Assembly (NCBI GenBank): GCA_038373865.1
Contig: JAXGGA010002961.1
Span: 1-64,000, forward strand
Length of the DNA stretch: 64,000 nt
DNA from: Uloborus plumipes
Lineage: Eukaryota > Arthropoda > Arachnida > Araneae > Uloboridae
Reading direction: 5' to 3'
Shown: one piece after another, positions 21,587 through 35,600 of the stretch
Layout: each line of letters opens with the position of its first letter
Numbering within the stretch: the first letter of the stretch is position 1
The notes under the pieces: model-generated
The model's input: the letters and a program-made list of their open reading frames with translations, nothing else
Told to the model about the DNA's origin: nothing
The model's database searches: none
Translations under genes and position numbers: made by a program

Positions 21587-24500
21587 GTAAGCAATTCTTT
21601 AGCCATACTTACTCTTGCTATTTTATTACAATATTTGCATTTTTGCTCCAAAATATATCTTAAGTCCCTGTGCTTTGACATATTTCGTGCACCCTGAATG
21701 CTAAGATGAAAGATGATCTCCATTCTATAGTATGAAGGTTTGCAGTCAATTTTTGAACTAGTTTTTATGAGAGCTAATTATTTATTATGTTGTGTTAGTT
21801 TTTACTTTTTTTTTTTTTTTTGCATATCTGATATATAGATGAAAGTGTTGGATTCATTTCGAGTACATCTTGAAATTTCGGCGTATTTGCATGTTTTGAG
21901 GTTGCTAAATCTATTTGAATCAGTTTTAGAAAATGCCTATTTTTGAAAATATTTACTTGTACCAATATTTAAATCCATAGTTTATATGGTCTTGAGTTTC
22001 TGACAATAATTTTTAAGTTCCCTTTTTATTTACTAAAGGTGGTTTAGTCTGGATCATTTGGTTCATCAAAGTTTCTGCTGTATTTTAATATTTAATTTTA
22101 TAAAACCAAAGCTGCCATTTCGAATTTTTCCACATAAATTATACCAAAACTACTATTATGTAGGACTCAATATAAGTTATACCAAAAAGCAGAAAAAAAC
22201 TACAACTTCCATCTAATGCATTAACTTTCCAAAGTTGGGGAAGGGGGGGGGGCACTGACCAACCTAACTTTTGGGCCTGTAAAGTAAAGATTTCTATTTT
22301 GTATTAACTTCAGCCTGTACATTATAAAAAACAGCATTGCTACGAATCATTTTACATGAACCAGACTAAAATCAAAACAACCCATCATATTTATAGCCTG
22401 AATCAAATTATAATGAAATGAAATTAGTTTATATAGCTAATTTTCAAAAAATGAATTTTTCTCTATTTTGATAAATAACTTTTTTTTTTTTACTATTTTA
22501 TTATGTGCTATAAAATCTTCTTTTGTACTCATTTAAAAAAAAAAAACATATTTATTGTGAAAATGTTTTCATTGTGTCTATTTTTATGTTATTCAGAAAC
22601 AAGTTGATAACTTAAAGACATACTTGAAACAGAATCAATATGTTCAACACATGAATCGCAGTTCTGCTAAAGGAAAAGTTCGTGAACATGGTGCTCTGTA
22701 TATTACGTGGGGAAAGTGTTTTAGTAGAATTAAGGACTACATAGAACAGGTAGTGTTGTATATTACTTTATGTTGGTAAAATTAATTTTTTGCAATGTTT
22801 ACTTCAGGAAACAAAATTGAGATTGCCATGCTAATAACATGAATATTGTGGATTTTTTTTTTTTTTTAGCTTCTTAATTTGAGTATAGTATTCTTTGATA
22901 AGTGCTTTGAGAAAAAGTCAAAATTAATTTTTGTTCCAAATTCACTGAAAACTCGATTTTTTATTTCGTAGTTTATTTTATTTATTTATTTTGTCTATAG
23001 AGTGGTTAATGATAGTAAGTAGGGATGGCACCGATATAGCCACTTTGCCAATTATCAATAATCTGCCTCTTTGCTGATTATCAATAATCGGTAAAATGTT
23101 GCCGATTCATCGGCAGGATTATTTTTTTAAAGTACACCTCCAATAAGAAACAGTGATGAGTTATTTAATTAACAGTAAATGAGTGCATTTTCTGCAATCC
23201 TTACAAAAACAAGTAGTATGAAAGTGTTCAGAGTAAAAACAAAGCAGAGTTCATATAGTGCTTAAAGCGGAAAGGAATATTAAAAGATAATCTTTACAGC
23301 TGATATTCATATTACACTATTAGGAATAATTAAGTTCTGTTGTTGTTGCCAATCCTTCAGCTCTAGCGAGATCCAGTACCAAAAGCGGTGGTGAGCATAT
23401 GGCTGTCCCAGCTAGTCCCAAACGATTGAGTTTGCCCTTGGTGCATGTTCGGAATGTTTCGTTGGAAGGATTCAAAAGTCATACATTTTGGATGTCCAGT
23501 AATCGATCTAGAAATAGCTATTTGATTATGTCTGTCCTCTATGAACTCTAAAGAGCCTTTTAGGCTTTTGCTGTACATAATTAAATTCTTAAAGTTTTAA
23601 ATTGAAATAAGAAAAATTGCGCATTTTCTTTTATTTATAAGCAGTCATTGCCGATCAAGTGGCGGGAAGAATATGCTTTAAATGAAAATGTCTTTAAGCA
23701 TACCTTGAACAAGAGGCTACAATGAATAAATTTATACAGAAGCAATAAATAATTTTCTGAAAATATAAGTATAATATATGCTACAAAAGTGTAATGAATA
23801 AAGGCAAAACAAATAATTGAAAGAATGAACTATTAAATAATAGGTTTTTCTTTCATAATTAATATCTTATTTTTAAGAAATATACACATATAGCAGTTGC
23901 AAGAGTGATTGTGCTTGGAAATGTTTGTTCTATATATTTGCTGATTTAATTCACTTCTCAATTATTTTCGAATAAATTTGAAAAGAAAAAACAACAACTA
24001 ACAACAAACAAACATGCAGATGCAATGTAAGTTTTGAAAGTATGCTGTACCGGAAAAGACCAAGGGTAGCCTAAGAGTTGAATTCTTTTTCTGCTTGGTT
24101 GTTTTTTAAATGTTACAAAGCTGAAATGCTGCCCTCCCCTATAATACATTACCTGCACTTATTTTTACTTTAAGATACAAATGAGATTTTAAACTTTTTT
24201 TTTTGAATTTAATTTATCAAGTAGTAATCATCATTAATAATGCAGTTGTATATCAATGTGCTTAATTGTTTAATATTTGCAGGAATGTGAGAGGTTTAAG
24301 AGTCGTGAAAGTTCTGATAGTTTATCTGCAATTGTTAGAAACAATTTAACTAAAGAAAAAAGGAGTTGTTCGGATTTATTTCGTTGTTTTGTCAAAGCCA
24401 TGAAATCAAGTAAGTTTTTCCAGTTTCTTTTGAAGATGATTAAAAATAAGTTGATATTAATATGAATGTATCAAATAAAAACATTTCCATTTTTTCACAC

Positions 24501-25403
24501 ATTGATATTGAGTTATACATTATCTTTAGTGTGTTTTAATCATTATATTTCAGGTATTGCATTCATAAAATTAAGTTTTTAATGGTATGCTTTAAAATTA
24601 AAAGTATGCTGGTAGTTGCTGAAAGGAGTTTTGACCGTTCTTTTTATTATTTCATGTTGAGTATAATTATGTAATAATTTTATTTAAATAGAGTAAAAGA
24701 TTATATAATGTACATGAAATTATTAGTGGTAGTTAAATATCTTTTTAACTCAAAGCTTGGGACCAAACGTGTTGTTATTTCATTTTATTTCTTTTGTGTA
24801 ATTTATGTAAAAAAGGTAATAAACTTTTTTTTCATCATTTTGATTAATTTCTAACAATTTGTATCACTTCTCTTTTGAGATTAGACTCATTAATTAAAAT
24901 TTTTTAGGTAAACAATATGACATGGCAGAACCTGTTTTGCAACATATATTAGCTGTTATGAGTCGAAAGTTTACTCAAGATTCCTTTGGTTTAGATTATT
25001 CAAATATTTTATTAAAATATATACTCTGTGATCCCTTTATGTGCCTAAAAATTTCTTCCTCAACTTTTGATGGTAAGTACTATACATAGTACTTGATAAA
25101 TAATGACTTGAATAATATTTTGCTTGAATACCACATTGTTATTTTTTTGTTTTTATACATAAATATATGTTTATATATTGTTTATATATACATATACATA
25201 TATATGTATATTTTTCATATATATTTATATATACTGTCGTCCCCGCTTAATCAGGTAATGGATAAAAGAATACCTCTCTTATACGAATAAAAAGTTCTGG
25301 AACCGATGCCATAGAGAAAATGTTAAAAATCCCTGCTTAAACAAATACCCAGCTTAAGTGAAAAATATTTCTTGGAACCGACAGTATTCGTTTCAGCGGG
25401 GCC

Positions 25404-25440
<37 letters not shown>

Positions 25441-26640
25441 AGAGAAAGGGGGGTTCAAACGAACCAAGCACTGCGACCAGAGGTCTATTGTACTAGATAT
25501 ATATATATACTATTGGTCCCGCTTAAACAAAAACTGTCAATTCCAAGAAATATTATTTGATTAAGTGGGGATCTTTAACATTGCGTCTATTGCATGGGAA
25601 ATATTCGGTTCAGAGACATTTTATTTGTATAAGCGGGGTATTCTTTTATCCCTTACCCAATTAAGCAGGGACGACATTGCATATATTTATGTATATGTAT
25701 GTATATGTGTATGTAAATGTGTATATATACACAGTGAAGCACCATTTATACGTTTCTATTTTACACTTTTTATCATTCATACGTTTTTACTCGGTCCCGG
25801 CAGAGTCCAATACACATTAATGTTAAAAAATTTCTTCTATACGCTTTCCTGAAATCGCAGTTTCATTTATAGGATTTTTAATATCTGAGTCAAAAAGAAC
25901 GAGAATGGGCGTGGGCAGATGTTTTACCGAAAACGATAAAAAACTGCTTCCCCATTGATGGATTTTTGTCTTCAGTGGATGGACCTATTGAAATCACCGA
26001 AGTTACTGATTTTGCTCCCCCTGAAAACTGGTCATGAAATGAAGGAACTAAATGAAGTTTCTTCATTTCATGACTTTGTTAACTGCGATTCAGAACTTGC
26101 GACATGTGCACTTCTAACAATCGATGAAATGATCTTTAATGAAGAATCCAGCAGCGAAGAAGAGGATAATTGTTCGGAAAAGCCACTGCCAAGTTTTCAG
26201 CAAGCTTTAGAGGTTTTCAACACCATGCAAGACTATCTCATTAGTAGTGAGTTGAGTGATAATGTTAAAATGGCATTTTTAACTATAAACAAAGAACTTT
26301 TTTCTGTGCATTCCAAAAGAGCCCTTCAGCCTAAAATAACGAAATACTTTGAACGTCAGTCCGAATGAATATGAGAAGTAGTATAAATGTAAATTAATTC
26401 TGGAATTAAAAGATTAGTATTAAATGCTTCATTTCATTGTATTTCATTATTTTATTTTTCTCATATCCCTTAAGTCACTTTCAACCACAAATATTCGTTT
26501 TTTCTTTTTTTTTTTGTAATTTTCATTTATACGTTTTTTTCTCACGGTCCCTTGAAAAACATATAAACGGTGCTTCTCTGTATGTATATATATATATATA
26601 TATATGTATATGTGTATATAGGTATGTATATATGTAAAAA

Positions 26641-26690
<50 letters not shown>

Positions 26691-29600
26691 ATTGTGCAAG
26701 ATCCAGAATAGTTCTCAATTTTCTCTGTTTCCAAATTTTATCTTTGCCTACTGTGCAATGCAATTTTTATAAAAACATCAGTAGTTAGATCTGTACTTGG
26801 ATGGAGTTATAATTTTGAGATTTTTGGAGTTCAAAAGAGATGCTCTTTATGTTTGAAAGAATGTGCATAAACCATCATTCTAATGGAGCTGTGTAAATAT
26901 GTGCCCCAATGCTATATTTACAGGAAATGGTTTACTTAGCTACGTTAAGAGCACTTATTTTTACAATCTGTAATTTTTAGGAAATGACGATATAGGGGAT
27001 TTCGCAAATTGATGTCTCACAGATTAAAAATTTAAAAAATAATTAAAAAATATTTATATTTCGTGAGCCTTAAATTTGTGTGCTTACAACAGGCAACAAT
27101 CAAGCAAAATGGCACAAAACAAAAATCACAAAAATTAAAGTCATGCAAAAAAATGCATTTACATTACTTATTTAGTGGACAGAGTGGTTTAGTGGTTAGG
27201 ACGCTGGCCTCTCACGCCCAAAAGCCCCAGGTCAAACTCGGCTCCAGTCGGTGGATTTTCATCATGCAGAAAATCTACATCGTACATGTTCTATGATTAT
27301 GCGGCATGTAAAAGATCCCTCTAGTACTGGTTTGGCATGGAGTATCTCTTGACAAAATTTATTTCCTAGTGCAGTTTCCATTGGATAAAGCCTATTTGCC
27401 TCCATCTAGTTGGGAAAGATCCATCTTGGTGCCTCCATCTAGTTGGGAAAATTCTAGTGGCAATGTCATTTCGCCGATAGTGGTGCCAAATGAAAGAATG
27501 GGTGCCGGTCTCATGGAATGCACTAGGTCTGCAAATAGTTAGTAGTTAATCGCAGCCCCCTTTGAAACAAACGAACAAACTTACCTAACATACTAGTATT
27601 CATCGGTGAGATAAATCTAAAGTAGTTGCTGCATAAAATATAACTTCATACTATTTAATTTTATGAAAGGTTATGTTTTCTAAGATATTATGTATTCTTG
27701 ATATTTTTCTTACACGGATATCATTTGAATTAATTTTTTTTATCATTTGAATTAGATTAATTTTTATCATTTGAATTAGGTATAATTATTTCAGATTAAC
27801 TTATTTTGTCCATAATTTTTCATGTGAAAGTTTGAAAAGTGATGAACCTTTGTCTTTCAAGTTGATTTTATATTTGATTCTCAAAAAAATACTAATGGAA
27901 AGATAGCATCCATTGCTACTGCTTTGTTACAGATTGTAATTCAAAAGAAAGACATGTTTTCCCATATTTTCAACTTTTTTATATTGAAGTTTTTAGATTT
28001 CCATACCCTTACTTTGAAATTAATCCTTGTAGAATACTAAAATAGCAGAATTCTGCTATTGTTGCTAGTAATAATGTGAATTAAATTAATGTCAAGATTC
28101 AATTTATTTATTTTAGAAAAAATGATATGAGTACTTATATTTTGTGTCCTAAATTAGATGCTGTATGGTTTTATTGCAAAACCATCGGCAGCCCACCAAC
28201 AGGATGGGAGAAGAGTTTAACAACACAAATTTTGCTGCAGCTGCTTACAATTAGATTTAACTTTGGTACTATGGATTGCACTAAAATTCTCCAGTTTTTC
28301 ACTGAAATATTCGATGCTGTTAAGTAAGTACATTTCTATCTCTGTAAAATTTTAACATTGTATGCTTTTTTTTTTTAGACTTGGTATTTGATGAATTTAA
28401 ATTTTTAATATTTATTCAGCTGATTCTAAATCTGATTAATTTTGGTCAGTATGTGGAAAACTTTAGAAAATTGAAATACTTTTAGAAAATTTCAGAAAAA
28501 TGGGAAATATTATAACTGATGCAGCATTATAAATGCTATAAATTTGACGTTGTGAGCAGGTCTGTCAATTAAAAAAAATTCCTGAAGATTGTTAAGGGCA
28601 TATAGTATATACTCAATGCATTTTATAGGAAAAGGCCAGGGCCGTCATTTAAAGTTTTTCCGGAGGGGTGGGGGGAGGCAAAAGGTCAAAACACAATACA
28701 ATTTGAGCGGAAAATATAAAAAACCACGCTTACTTATATGTAAATACATTGATTTCTCAAAGTCAAGTGGGCTGGGGGGGGGCGGCAATTGACCCCCCCT
28801 GACCCCATTAAATGACAGACCTGGAAAAGGCATCAAAATACATGCAAAATGCATAATTACATCGTTTTTTGAATCTACCCCCATGTTCGCTCTGATGGAT
28901 GGACCTGGTTGTGAGATACAAATGAGGCATTTTCAAACATTTAGAAATTTTATTTTGTGAGTATTAAAATAATTCATTTTTTATCCCATTTTTGATACAC
29001 TTTTCAAATTTACCCTAAATGGTTGAGTAGCTCTTAAGCAGGCAAATGATTCATTTTGAATGAATTAAATAATTTTAATTTCTTAACTTTGACTACTATA
29101 GATTAGATTAGGACTGTTTCTTCCACTTACTAATATATACCAATAAATGCAATAAAACCTAAAACATGAGTGGGATGGGTTAAAATAGAAAAATTATGGG
29201 TCAAAGATACCCTCAAATATTATATTCCATCTAATTAATTTATGTCCTAGTGTCCGTTTTTCCAGATTGTAGAATTCTTTTAAGTTTTCCAAAGTGAAAT
29301 AAACTTCTCTAGAAAACAGTTATTTTCAGTAATATACGTGTCACCATTATTGGTTAAAGCTGCAATCATCAAAACTGTGTTCTCATAAGTAAAATTGACT
29401 TTTTTGTGACATTTTTGATGAAGTATAAAATATTGGCATTGTCGAAAATCAAGTGAAACTTTATTGTTGAAGATACATCTGTGGCAAAAATATAGCTTTG
29501 AGAACTTTGACATTGATGTGGTATTCCTATTCTGAATTTAAGATTAAACTTTGTGTTATTTTAAAGGTACATTGAGTAAGATGAATGAAAATGTACAAAG

Positions 29601-32600
29601 ATGTTTGAGAGAAATTCATAAAAGAATGCATTAAACTTTTCTTAATGTGCTGAAGTTTTATTACTTTTTCCTTGCACTAATTTCTATTAATTTTCAAATG
29701 TTTTCCATAGGCATGATAGAGCTAGCTGGCATCATGAATACCTTTTGCAGTGCCTGTTGCTAGTTTGTAAGAGTTTGCAAGTTGATTACCGTCGTCGCTT
29801 ATGCCAGTTAGGGGAATCAATTTTGCTTCCTATAATGCAGTTGTGGAAAACTCGACCTTCAGAAAAGTGTCAGGTATTGATTGCTCTTTGTTGTTTCTAC
29901 TTTTTAATGGAGATCTTTCATTAAAGAAAAGATTTATTTAGATTAGATAGTTTTTATTACTTTGGGAAAGAATTTTATGAAAACTGAAGTATATTGATAC
30001 AAGTTAGTAAATGATTGATTTCACTTTTTCTCCCCAAGTCAAAGTCAAATCATTTTTTCGGTTTGTAGCCAAATAAAAGTTGCCTTTGACTAGAAAGTGG
30101 ATCGATCATTTAATAAATTTTATTTGAAATAGATCAATTAGTTTACCATTTCAAAGTGAAAATGAAAAAAAAAAAAAAAAATGCTTGCTAAAATGAATAA
30201 ATAAAAAAACAATGCTGCATTCTATATAAAAATATACTGTTTATGAAATTCATTTTGTTTTATGTTATTATTATTTTTATTCATTTTCAGACTCTGATGC
30301 TTGAATTTGCAAGATTTCAGCTTGCTTTACATCATCCAAATGGTGCTGTGAAAGAAATTGAGGGAGCATATGCTCACGACTGGAGTGTTTGGAAAAGTCA
30401 TCTATTAAATTTTTATAAAATGGTTATTAGAGATTTGAATGCTTTATGTGAAAAAAATAAATATTCATCCAGGTATTTTTCATTCAATATTTTACCAGAA
30501 TATTTTTAACTTTTGTGAGCTTTTGTGATATAGTGAGCGTTTCATGGGTCTGAGGGAAAACTAAAATTTTGCATGGGAAAAAATTTATTTACAGAATTAA
30601 ATTGTGGATGCTCTGAAATCTAGTAACTTAAACTTTTGATTTTTTTAAAGGGTTTTAATTTTTCATGTAAATCTACTTCAAAATGTAAACCAAAATAGGG
30701 TTTCTCAAAATAAGATTGTTTTCTAAGAAAAAGCTGGAAAAATAAGGAAAGATAATTATCAGATATTAATGCTTATTTTTAAATAATCAAGTGGGCTTTA
30801 TGTTTCATAACTGGTTAAAAAAATTTGTACATTTGTTAAATTATGTGATTATACTCAATTTCAATTAGAAGTTTCTGTAAGAATAGAGACCATAAAATAA
30901 AATTTCATGAACAAAATGATGGAACATAAATGAAAATACAATAAAAGCAATAAAAATTGTTCAAACTTATAGAAGAACTATTTCATAGCTATCAAGACTA
31001 ACCTTTTCAATGCAGTTTTTGTAGAGATAGGTTCATGATAACCCAAACATAGCTAAAGTGAACATTTTTATAGCTTCGAAATAGCTGTTTGCTAAATTTT
31101 TAACTCTCTTTCTTCCTTTTAGTTGTACTTATATTTATATTTTCTCATTTTATTCATATTTTAGTATAAAGTTTCTATTATTTTAACAAACTCATACCAC
31201 AGCTTTTTTTTTTGTTCATAAGTTTAGTGTAATGCAAGTGGTGAATTTTAATTATTTGAAAATAAATTAAAGTAAGAAAGTTGAAAGCTTTACATTAACT
31301 TTTGTTAAAAAAAAAAATAATAATTCAAAGTTTTATTTGCTGTTTTTTATCTTTGTATTTTAATAGCAAGGAGTCCATTTTGAAACCACTCTTCATATCC
31401 GTTGCGGTTGAAGTTTTTGCTCAAGTTTTTATTGATCCGATTGAGGCCTTGGATGTAACTCAAGCATCTACTTTTGATTCATCCATGCCACTGAAGAAAC
31501 GTCGTATCGAAGTATCATTTTCAGCTTTGATAGATGCTTTATCATCTACGAAAATTTTGCCCTGGTGAGTGATATTTTTTCTTACTAAATTTTAAATGCT
31601 TGTATTTTGATTTTTAAAATTGGTATTTTGATATATTGACTCTTTGTATTAGATGGTGTCATGTCTCAATTCACACTTGCACCCTTGTAACTCAAATATA
31701 TGCTTAACTCAAAGCTTTCTTTGAGTCCCATAATTTAGTGTTTTTCTCTCTGCCTGTTCTCTCCAGCAGAAAGTGATCAGATTGTCGTAAGGTGTAGAAA
31801 AAAATAGACATAGTAGAAGAAAAGTAACTAAAGTTTTTAAATCAGCATGCTTATTTCCCTCTAAACAGTTCAAACGTCTAAATCAATAAGAATTGTTTTG
31901 AAGATTTTTATTTTTATTCATTAATTATTTTAATTGTGTAATATTTGTTATGCGATGTACATTTAGATTAAAAATTATTTTATGAAAAATTGCATCTGCC
32001 AAAAATAAATTATTATATGGATTTTCATTTAATTTCAGGCTTCAAGTTATTTCTGATTTTATTACTAAGCATCCTGATATTGTTTCCAATGAAGATGCAC
32101 ACACACTTTTGGATGCTCTTGTTGATATACATGTATCTTGTACTGAGTAAGTATTTTTCTAAAGAAACACTTCTTTCATGCACATTTAAATCCTTCAAAA
32201 TAGAAATTAGTTAGTGAATGATTACACATGATAAAATATTCCTATAAGTTTTTTTTTTAAAGCTAAGTAGATATAATGAATTATTCACAGAAAGGAAAAC
32301 TTTTATTCCTTTATTTTGCTATAGTTAAGAAATATTTACTCTGCTAGTCTTTCCTCGTACTGACAATTTGTTTTTCCTCATTCAACTGTAAGAATATCCA
32401 TTTTCATCCTCATTAAGCTATTAGCATAGTATGTCACTTTAATAATGTCAATATTAAATTGATAAACAAAAATAGCTATTTAATAGATGTTTATCTTGCT
32501 TTGAAATAATAACATAACCATTATCATTATTTGTAAGAAAAGCAGTCGAAAACTTCGTACAGTTAATGAAGTTAAAAATGCAGGACGTTTCCAAAAGTAC

Positions 32601-35600
32601 AAATAAAATGTTTAAAAAGCGTTAGAAAACTCTAGCAAATAGCTATTTCGGGGCTATTATAAATGAAGCCCCATCATCAGTGCTAAAAGGTGATGGTTCA
32701 CTGACACCAGTCAAGTGAACCAGGAATGCGAGAAACGCGAGGGTAAATAAACCGAACAGAAAGAGTAGGTACGCAGAAACTATTACGTCATGGGTTAATA
32801 TGTTTCTCGCATTCCTGGTTCACTTGACTGGTGTCAGTGAACCATCACCTTTTAGCACTGAAATAGCTATTTGCTAGAGTTTTCTAACTCTATTTAAACA
32901 TTTTATTTGTACTTTTAGACACATTGTCTTGCACTTTTAACTTCATTATCATCATCACTGACCCATTCAACCCCGACCCATTCGTGGGAATGAATGGGAC
33001 AAATGGTCTTTTTTAGATTTTATTATCACACTCAATAATGGGTAGTCCTCCCTCCCACCCCTCCCCATTTTAGAATTTTTCATGTGTTTCTGAATATGTA
33101 ATGAAATTCTCTTGAGCTTTGCAAAAAAAAAAAAAAAATTTAATTAATTGAAAAACTTACAAAAGTAATCTGAAAGACACAAGTCTTACTCGTAACCCAC
33201 TTTCTTCTATATTGTATTACTAGCTGCCTTGCCCGGCTTTGCACAGTCTGTTTTTAGAACAAAAGTTTTAAAAGTATTTTTTTTTTTTTTTCATTTCTAG
33301 CATTGAAACAAAGATATGGTTGTTAAATACTTTTCAGTCCCTTGTTCAAGCCTTTGGAAAAGCTGAAACTAGTATTATTGAATCAGAATTCAACTGGCAA
33401 CGAGTGTGGGAAATTGCTGTGAAGTATGAAATCTTTCAATATTCATTTGAAAATTGTTTTTTTTCTTTCCTTTTCTGTAAGACAAGATCTACCATGTCTC
33501 ATTTATTCATTTATTTAAAATACTTTTTGTTCCAATTTTTGCCGAAAAAAAAAATCAGTATTAATAGGAAACAAATAATGCTGTGTAATTTTAATGCAAC
33601 TAATCGAACATGTATAAAACGTGTGTGCTCTTGTAAAGATCTGTGATCTTTGAAATAAAATAGAATATATCTTGTAACACATTATAAAAAATTTTCAACT
33701 CAAAAAAAATTTGCCAAATTAAGGTTTTCCTGTACTTAATTCTTGAGAAGGCATTAATGGTTTTCCCTGGTCCTTCTGTTTCATTTTTAACTGATATCCT
33801 TTGAATAATAATATCCTAAGTTTTATTTGCATGTTGTTTTTTCGACTGTTAATTTAAAAAAATAGTTGGTGCTTTGTGTTAAGCACAATTTTTTTCCCTG
33901 TGAAAATTAAATGTTCGCATACAAGTTGTACTTATTAACAAACTCTTCAAATAATTATGCCCAACTGAAGCAATTTGTTTTGAAAACAGATTTATACCAC
34001 TTAGTACACGAGAAATGACTCTTTTGTTTTTATTCCTCAATTCAATGCTTCATACGCATAGAAAGCATATTGATTTCCTAACTGTTTTTATCATATTTGA
34101 TGCATAATTTTCAAAATTAAAATCTTTATACCAAATTATTTTTTAATTATTTAATTTATGCCTTTAATAAATTATATGATGATCAAATTATTATACTGAG
34201 AAAGTAAGTAATTAAAATTTTTTTCTGATACAAATTTTTTATGTTGTGAGGTATGCCTTTGGACTTGATTATTTGAACAAAAAAATTACTGCCTTAAAAT
34301 AAAAATCTCTAATTCACTTTTTTTGGTATAATCAATAGCTAATACCCGCTAGTCTGTCACCAGAGAAACTTTTGAGTATATATTCTTATTTTGTCTGAAA
34401 AATAACACCTGTAAATATTAGGGACCCCAAATAAAAAATATTTCCACGTTTGAATCTCGACAACTGTAAGTTTAATTTTCTATGTTGATTTACATAGAAA
34501 ATCTGTTTTACTAACTATAGTTTAAATTATCCACACCACTCTTTTTCAAAAAAAAAAAAAAAAGGTTAAATGTGTTACATTTAATGAAGAAATGCAATGC
34601 TGTTTATTAATTTGTTTATTTATAGATCAGTTTCTTTAATGCATCAATGTCAAGATGCAGGCCACAAATTGCTAAAGACATTACTTTTTTACAAACTGGT
34701 GATCCCCAAAACAGAATTTTATGCTTTATACAGCGCAGGTAAGAAAAGTAACATTTCACATCATTGGTCTTAGAGATCCTTTTACTTTATCAGTGTACTT
34801 TATTTGAAATTAGTGTTATTGTTAAAAGTACACTTGTAGTATCATGCAATTTGTGTTGTTTAAAAATAAAATTGAATATTCCCATTTATAACCTAAATTA
34901 TTGATTTCCATTCTCTCTGATAAAACTGACAACTGCTGTGTAAGTTTTAGCCTAAAATAAATGTGCAATTTTAAATGTTATGACATGTTTTTTTCTTTTA
35001 GGATCGAGTAACCAAGTGACAGCTTCATCTCTGGAAACACTTGCTGTATTTTTAGAAACATATCCTCAGTCTCAACCAATGTCGAGTTATCAGACGCGTT
35101 CCCAGCCAAACACTAATAGTGGAGGTTTTGTGCATCAAGTACTGGAATGGTTATTTTCCAGAAAGGGGGATGACAATTCACCCTTTCAAGTCCTATCTGA
35201 TGAGGCTGATTTGTATATGCTGGAGAATTTTGCAAAAGTTTCAGCATTGCTGTGTTTACAAACCAATAACTTAAAGAGGAATTCCAGCAACATCAATAGT
35301 AATTCAGGTATAAACTTTTGAATTTTATTCTGGTAGAAAATCTAACATTAAGAAAAAAAATCAAGCTGAGTAAGAAAAAAATTAAATGGTATGTTCTGTG
35401 CTTCAGAAATGGCCCAAAAACAAGGATTAAAGTTAAAGCACTGAGCCTTGTTAAAAAACAGGCTTAATTTTAAATGTCCATGGGGTAGTACAAGAATTGT
35501 TTTCCTTCTTAGGTCATTTTCAGTGTGCAACTTTATAGCATTCTTTCTGTGCATCAGCAATTTTTTTAAAGTTTCTTTAGGAAAGAAATAAATAAAATTT

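Noticed and set aside
26437..26788. Several frames on both strands rich in Tyr and Ile
   Set aside because: Produced by the TA/GA microsatellite.
27178..27250. A functional tRNA gene
   Set aside because: The A-box is good, but the B-box is altered and the acceptor and T stems do not pair. The sequence continues for about 350 bp as a dispersed-repeat body, so it is a SINE head.
28117..28157. An earlier acceptor (ending 28116) for ATM exon 5
   Set aside because: Joined to exon 4 (phase 1) it gives an in-frame TGA within five codons. The acceptor at 28157 keeps frame and restores the alignment to human ATM.
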